A stretch of DNA of 64,000 nt from an uncultured Selenomonadaceae bacterium. Its GTDB lineage: Bacteria > Bacillota > Negativicutes > Selenomonadales > Selenomonadaceae. A model generated the notes under the pieces. It made no database searches, was not told the DNA's origin, and was given only the letters and a program-made list of their open reading frames with translations. Shown in pieces: positions 61,126-64,000 of the stretch. The first letter of the stretch is position 1; each line of letters starts with the position of its first letter. The translations under genes were made by a program, and so were the position numbers. The stretch spans positions 1 to 64,000 of the forward strand of contig CACYXR010000012.1 of the NCBI GenBank assembly GCA_902778455.1. The letters are read 5' to 3'.

Positions 61126-61793
61126 AGCAGCGCCTCGATGGCCTTCGCCATCGCCTTCGGCGTGGTGGTCGGTTCAAAACGCTCCACGACATTCCCTTCG
61201 CGGTCGATCAGGAATTTCGTGAAATTCCATTTGATGGAATCCCCTTCCAGATATTCGGGGAAATTCTTTTGCAGCGCCTCCATCAGCGGCTTCGCCACCG
61301 GATGGCTCTCGTCGAAGCCCTTGAATCCCTTTTCCTTCGTCAGATACTTGAACAGCGGCTGCGCCGTCTCGCCGCGGACGTCGCCTTTCGCGAAGACGGG
61401 GAAGGTCACGCCGTAATTCAGGCGGCAGAAGGTCTGCACCTCCTCGTCCGTGCCCGGCTCCTGCGCCGCGAACTGGTTGCAGGGAACCCCGAGAATCACG
61501 AGGCCGCGGTCGCCGTAAGTTTTGTAAAGCTCTTCCAGTTCCTCGTACTGCGGGGTGAATCCGCACTTGCTGGCCGTATTCACGATCACGAGAACCTTGC
61601 CTTTGTACTCCGAAAGAGAAATTTCCTCTCCCTTGCTGTTCTTCGCCGAAAAATCATATACGCTCATGTTTGTTTCTCCTTCCTTTATTTCCTGTGGTTG
61701 CACCACCGTATCCCCCGAATTCGCCGACAGCCCCGCCGGGACAATGGCGAAAAAAGCCAAGGCCGCCGCAAAAGCCGCAACCGCGCGTTTCAT
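61122..61793 (-). CDS. Glutathione peroxidase-family protein with a possible signal peptide
   Basis: 223 residues from the first ATG. Residues 1-25 look like a signal peptide ([20 protein letters not shown]). Residue 43 is a second Met with a much stronger ribosome binding site (AAGGAAGGAG) and is where cytosolic family members begin ([15 protein letters not shown]); that start is at 61667. Catalytic C77 is in [15 protein letters not shown], the glutamine in [10 protein letters not shown], and the tryptophan in KWNFTKFLI. Cysteine type; reduced probably by thioredoxin or the adjacent glutaredoxin-like protein. Its first ATG overlaps the glutaredoxin stop (ATGA). Confidence 0.9.
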   Translation of the reverse strand: MKRAVAAFAAALAFFAIVPAGLSANSGDTVVQPQEIKEGETNMSVYDFSAKNSKGEEISLSEYKGKVLVIVNTASKCGFTPQYEELEELYKTYGDRGLVILGVPCNQFAAQEPGTDEEVQTFCRLNYGVTFPVFAKGDVRGETAQPLFKYLTKEKGFKGFDESHPVAKPLMEALQKNFPEYLEGDSIKWNFTKFLIDREGNVVERFEPTTTPKAMAKAIEALL

Positions 61794-62026
61794 CCTGCAA
61801 TCCCCAGCAGCGCGTCAATCTTCGCCTTATCAAAGCCGAGTACATAATCCTTGTCGTTCGCCGTGATGACCGGCACCATCAGATCGCCGGAAAGCTGCTG
61901 GCAAGCCACGCGCGCCGCCTCATCCTCCTCGATGTTCAGATCCTGATACTCAACGCCTTTCGACTCCAAATACTTCTTCGCTTTCACGCACCAGGGGCAG
62001 GACGTCATCGAATACACTTTTACCAT
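61790..62026 (-). CDS. Glutaredoxin-like protein
   Basis: 78 residues, thioredoxin fold. Active site CPWC at C10-C13 ([18 protein letters not shown]), with [17 protein letters not shown] carrying the cis-proline. Resembles NrdH/YruB-type glutaredoxins that take electrons from thioredoxin reductase, which is encoded 68 bases upstream. Probably the electron carrier between TrxB and the peroxidase; inferred from order. Confidence 0.9.
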   Translation of the reverse strand: MVKVYSMTSCPWCVKAKKYLESKGVEYQDLNIEEDEAARVACQQLSGDLMVPVITANDKDYVLGFDKAKIDALLGIAG

Positions 62027-62094
62027 TTTGTTTTCCTCCTTCAGATTTTACAATGTAATTTTTTGCGGTAAGCAATTCTTACTTTCATACTTTC

Positions 62095-63060
62095 TTATTT
62101 TTTGATTTTCTTACTTGATTTTTTCTTGTCGTTTTCCAGCGAGCGCAGATAACGCACCGCTTCCAGCGCCGCCACCGTGCCGTCCGCCGCTGCCGTGGTG
62201 AGCTGACGGATTTCCTTTGTACGGACGTCGCCCGCCGCGAACACGCCGTCGAGATTGGTCCGGCAGTCCTCGCCTGCGACGATATTGCCCGCCTTGTCCA
62301 GCTTCACCTGGTCGGCGAACATCGCCGTGTTCGGCTCGACGCCGATATTGACGAATACCGCGTCAATGGGCAGTTCTTTCGCTGTCTCCGCTTTCCTATC
62401 AAAGAGTGTCGCCGCCGTCAGCTTCGTATCGCCGGACAAAGCCCTCGGCTCGGTCTGGAGCAATATCTCCACATTCTTGTGACTGCGCAGCCGCTCAACG
62501 GAAGCCTTGTCCGCCCGAAGCTCCGACCGCTGGATCAGATAAAGCTTCGACGCCAGCTTGGAAAGGTACTCCGCCGCATCCACCGCCGCGTTGCCGCCTC
62601 CGATGACCGCCACCGTTTTCCCCGCGTACGCCTGCCCGTCGCAAAGCTCGCAATAATGGACGCCGCGGCCCTCGTAACGATCCGCTTCCTTCAAAGACAA
62701 CTTGCGGCGCTTCATACCCGTGGCGAGAATCACCGCCGCTGCCTCATAGACAGCCCCTTCTGTTTCGACGATCTTGGGCTGCGAGGAAAGTTCCACGCGC
62801 ACAATCGGGTCGAACTCGTCCACGACGGCGCCGAATTTTTCCGCCTGCGTCTGCACGGCGGAAATCAATTCGCCGCCGCCGATGCCCGGAATCCCAGGAT
62901 AGTTCTCGATGTCCGCCGCGTTCGCAATCTGACCGCCGACCAACTCCGATTCCAGGACAAGAACGGAAAGTCCGCTCCGTCCGGCGTAAAGCGCCGCCGT
63001 CAACCCTGCCATGCCTGCGCCGATAATCACGACATCGCGCTTCTGACGTTTCTTTGCCAT
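62095..63060 (-). CDS. trxB: Thioredoxin reductase-like flavoprotein
   Basis: 321 residues. FAD site GAGMAGLTAALYAGRSG, redox pair C137-E-L-C140 (CELC, where CATC or CAVC is usual), NADPH site VIGGGNAAVDAAEYL, and the second FAD motif GVFAAGDVRTKEIRQLTTA. First gene of the peroxide-defence operon, with a consensus promoter. The likely electron route is NADPH to TrxB to the glutaredoxin-like protein to the peroxidase. Confidence 0.92.
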   Translation of the reverse strand: MAKKRQKRDVVIIGAGMAGLTAALYAGRSGLSVLVLESELVGGQIANAADIENYPGIPGIGGGELISAVQTQAEKFGAVVDEFDPIVRVELSSQPKIVETEGAVYEAAAVILATGMKRRKLSLKEADRYEGRGVHYCELCDGQAYAGKTVAVIGGGNAAVDAAEYLSKLASKLYLIQRSELRADKASVERLRSHKNVEILLQTEPRALSGDTKLTAATLFDRKAETAKELPIDAVFVNIGVEPNTAMFADQVKLDKAGNIVAGEDCRTNLDGVFAAGDVRTKEIRQLTTAAADGTVAALEAVRYLRSLENDKKKSSKKIKK

Positions 63061-63079
63061 TACCTCACCTCATTTCATA

Positions 63080-63133
63080 AAATTAAATTGTATAAAATTG
63101 ATTTTGTATTTTGATTGTACACAATTAAATTTG
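63080..63133. promoter_or_regulatory. OhrR-box-like operator sequences at the trxB promoter
   Basis: AAATTAAATTGTATA (about 63080-63094) and TACACAATTAAATTT (63118-63132) resemble the known OhrR box TACAATTAAATTGTA. The second lies in the spacer between -10 and -35. Confidence 0.65.
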
Positions 63134-63142
63134 ATATGTCAA
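63114..63142 (-). promoter_or_regulatory. Promoter of the trxB operon
   Basis: -35 TTGACA (complement of 63137-63142), 17-base spacer, -10 TACAAT (complement of 63114-63119). Confidence 0.88.
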
Positions 63143-63168
63143 TAAGTAAATAAAAAATTTTTGAACGA

Positions 63169-63208
63169 AAAAAGAGCAGCCCGTCGCCGAGCCGCTCTCG
63201 CTTGGTGC
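63169..63208 (-). terminator. Terminator of the iron-sulfur flavoprotein gene
   Basis: Imperfect stem AGAGCGGCTCG/GGGCTGCTCT, then a run of T on the minus strand. Confidence 0.75.
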
Positions 63209-63245
63209 AAACACATTCACACATTATCTTTTCAAAACAAGGATC

Positions 63246-63863
63246 TCACCGAATGAAATGCGTCGCAATCTGCTCCTCTTTTTTCGGCAGGCCGAATTTC
63301 TCCTTGCCGAGCGCGATGCTCTTCATCAGGAACGTCATATTCCGCGCCAACGTCCTCATCGTCTGCAGCCCTTCCGCGTCTTTTTCCGCTTCCCCCGGCA
63401 CGAGCCCATGAACACTGTTCCAATATTGACTCGACGCAACAGGCATGCCGCTGATCGTGAAATACTTGTTCATCTCGTCAAAAGTCGCCGAGCAGCCGCC
63501 GCGCCGCGCGACGACCACAGACGCGCCGACCTTCATCGACTTATCAAAGGACGCGCTGAAAAACAGACGGTCCATGAACGCAACCAGCGTCGCGTTCGCC
63601 GAGGCATAATAAACCGGCGTGCCAACCACCAGTCCGTCCGCCGCCTCGAACAACGGCGCAGCCTCGTTCACCACATCGTCGAATACGCATTTCCCTTTTT
63701 CCCTGCACGAGCCGCAGGCCACGCAGCCGCGAACCACTTTGCTGCCAACCTGCAAGAGTGTCGTCTCCACGCCCTCCGCCTCGAAAACCTTTTGCATTTC
63801 CGCCAGCGCCGTTGCCGTATTCCCGTTCGGATGCGGAGAACCGTTAACCATAAGCACCTTCAT
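63246..63863 (-). CDS. NADPH-dependent FMN reductase / iron-sulfur flavoprotein-type protein
   Basis: 205 residues, flavodoxin fold. FMN phosphate loop NGSPHPNGNT, cysteine cluster C-x2-C-x5-C in CVACGSCREKGKC, and GTPVYYASANATLVAFMDRL. Members move electrons to small oxidants or quinones; the cysteines may bind a 4Fe-4S cluster, though the spacing is not the full archaeal Isf motif. The second half ends in a helical dimer region. Monocistronic, next to the peroxide-defence operon, so an oxidative-stress role is plausible. Confidence 0.85.
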   Translation of the reverse strand: MKVLMVNGSPHPNGNTATALAEMQKVFEAEGVETTLLQVGSKVVRGCVACGSCREKGKCVFDDVVNEAAPLFEAADGLVVGTPVYYASANATLVAFMDRLFFSASFDKSMKVGASVVVARRGGCSATFDEMNKYFTISGMPVASSQYWNSVHGLVPGEAEKDAEGLQTMRTLARNMTFLMKSIALGKEKFGLPKKEEQIATHFIR

Positions 63864-63896
63864 TATCCTGTCCCCTTTCTTTCAAACTTCAATATT

Positions 63897-63902
63897 ATTA
63901 TA
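63897..63902 (-). promoter_or_regulatory. Candidate -10 of the flavoprotein gene
   Basis: Minus-strand TATAAT about 34 bases before the start codon; a weak -35 (ATGACA) lies 19 bases further and would overlap the divergent plus-strand promoter. Confidence 0.45.
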
Positions 63903-63920
63903 TCATACGACAGCAAAGCC

Positions 63921-63948
63921 TTGTCATTTTTTCTGAAAGCGGTATAAT
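63921..63948 (+). promoter_or_regulatory. Promoter of the plus-strand gene at the right end
   Basis: -35 TTGTCA (63921-63926), 16 bases, -10 TATAAT (63943-63948). Confidence 0.75.
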
Positions 63949-63988
63949 GAAAGCAAGAACACCATGCAATGAGAGGAGGTCGGTTGTT

Positions 63989-64000
63989 ATGTCGCCGAAA
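63989..64000 (+). CDS. Start of a gene cut by the window edge
   Basis: ATG TCG CCG AAA, preceded by GAGAGGAGG at eight to nine bases and by a good promoter. Only MSPK is visible, so no function can be given. Confidence 0.6.

Overview
The window looks like an origin-proximal chromosome segment of a GC-rich member of the Bacillota, most likely a Negativicute (Selenomonas-like). This is inferred from the four perfect Bacillota-type parS sites, strong AGGAGG-type ribosome binding sites, zinc-type S14/L28/L36, an L7Ae-like gene at the head of the str operon, HemZ, and ATP-type PEP carboxykinase. No rRNA, tRNA, CRISPR array or complete insertion sequence was seen. Most long genes lie on the minus strand, including all translation genes except rpmB. 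If transcription follows replication, the origin lies to the right.

Layout. 0.1-6 kb is an AT-rich accessory block: a two-gene McrBC-type restriction module, then an Rpn/PD-(D/E)XK transposase-like nuclease with a leftover tail of a second copy, bracketed by two 143-bp direct repeats that each carry a parS site. 6.6-14.5 kb holds an exported HAD phosphatase, a small exported unknown protein, a TetR/amino-acid-binding-protein pair with a twin operator, a chemoreceptor/sugar-binding-protein pair, and D-serine ammonia-lyase. 14.6-19.6 kb is a fur-hemZ-hisS-aspS run. 19.8-24.5 kb (plus strand) is an FbpABC/AfuABC-type ABC importer followed by an L-ribulose-5-phosphate 4-epimerase; the context suggests a sugar-phosphate importer rather than an iron importer. 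24.7 kb is a corrinoid adenosyltransferase.

25.5-44.8 kb is one continuous translation block read right to left: L7Ae-like, rpsL, rpsG, fusA, tuf, then S10-spc-alpha (rpsJ to rplQ, with secY, adk, infA, rpmJ, rpoA). It has a near-consensus promoter at 44.85 kb and a terminator at 25.5 kb. map is absent from its usual place between adk and infA, and rpoBC do not precede the block. Many of its genes start with TTG or GTG behind strong ribosome binding sites.

45-54.4 kb carries central metabolism and housekeeping genes (transketolase, RidA, chorismate mutase, an ABC1/UbiB kinase, a glucosaminidase, pckA, thrC, YbaK). 54.4-58.7 kb on the plus strand has nadE, a LysE-type exporter and a modular SGNH hydrolase, then rpmB. 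59-61 kb holds a frameshifted DPD/PreA-like flavoprotein. 61-63.1 kb is a peroxide-defence operon (trxB, glutaredoxin, glutathione peroxidase, OhrR-like regulator) whose promoter contains OhrR-box-like sequence. An iron-sulfur-flavoprotein-type reductase follows, and the last 12 bases begin a plus-strand gene.

The most unusual signals are the 54-bp conserved blocks around the parS sites, the parS-bearing direct repeats flanking the Rpn nuclease, the extra N-terminal domain of the McrB-like protein, and the two candidate starts (exported or cytosolic) of the glutathione peroxidase.
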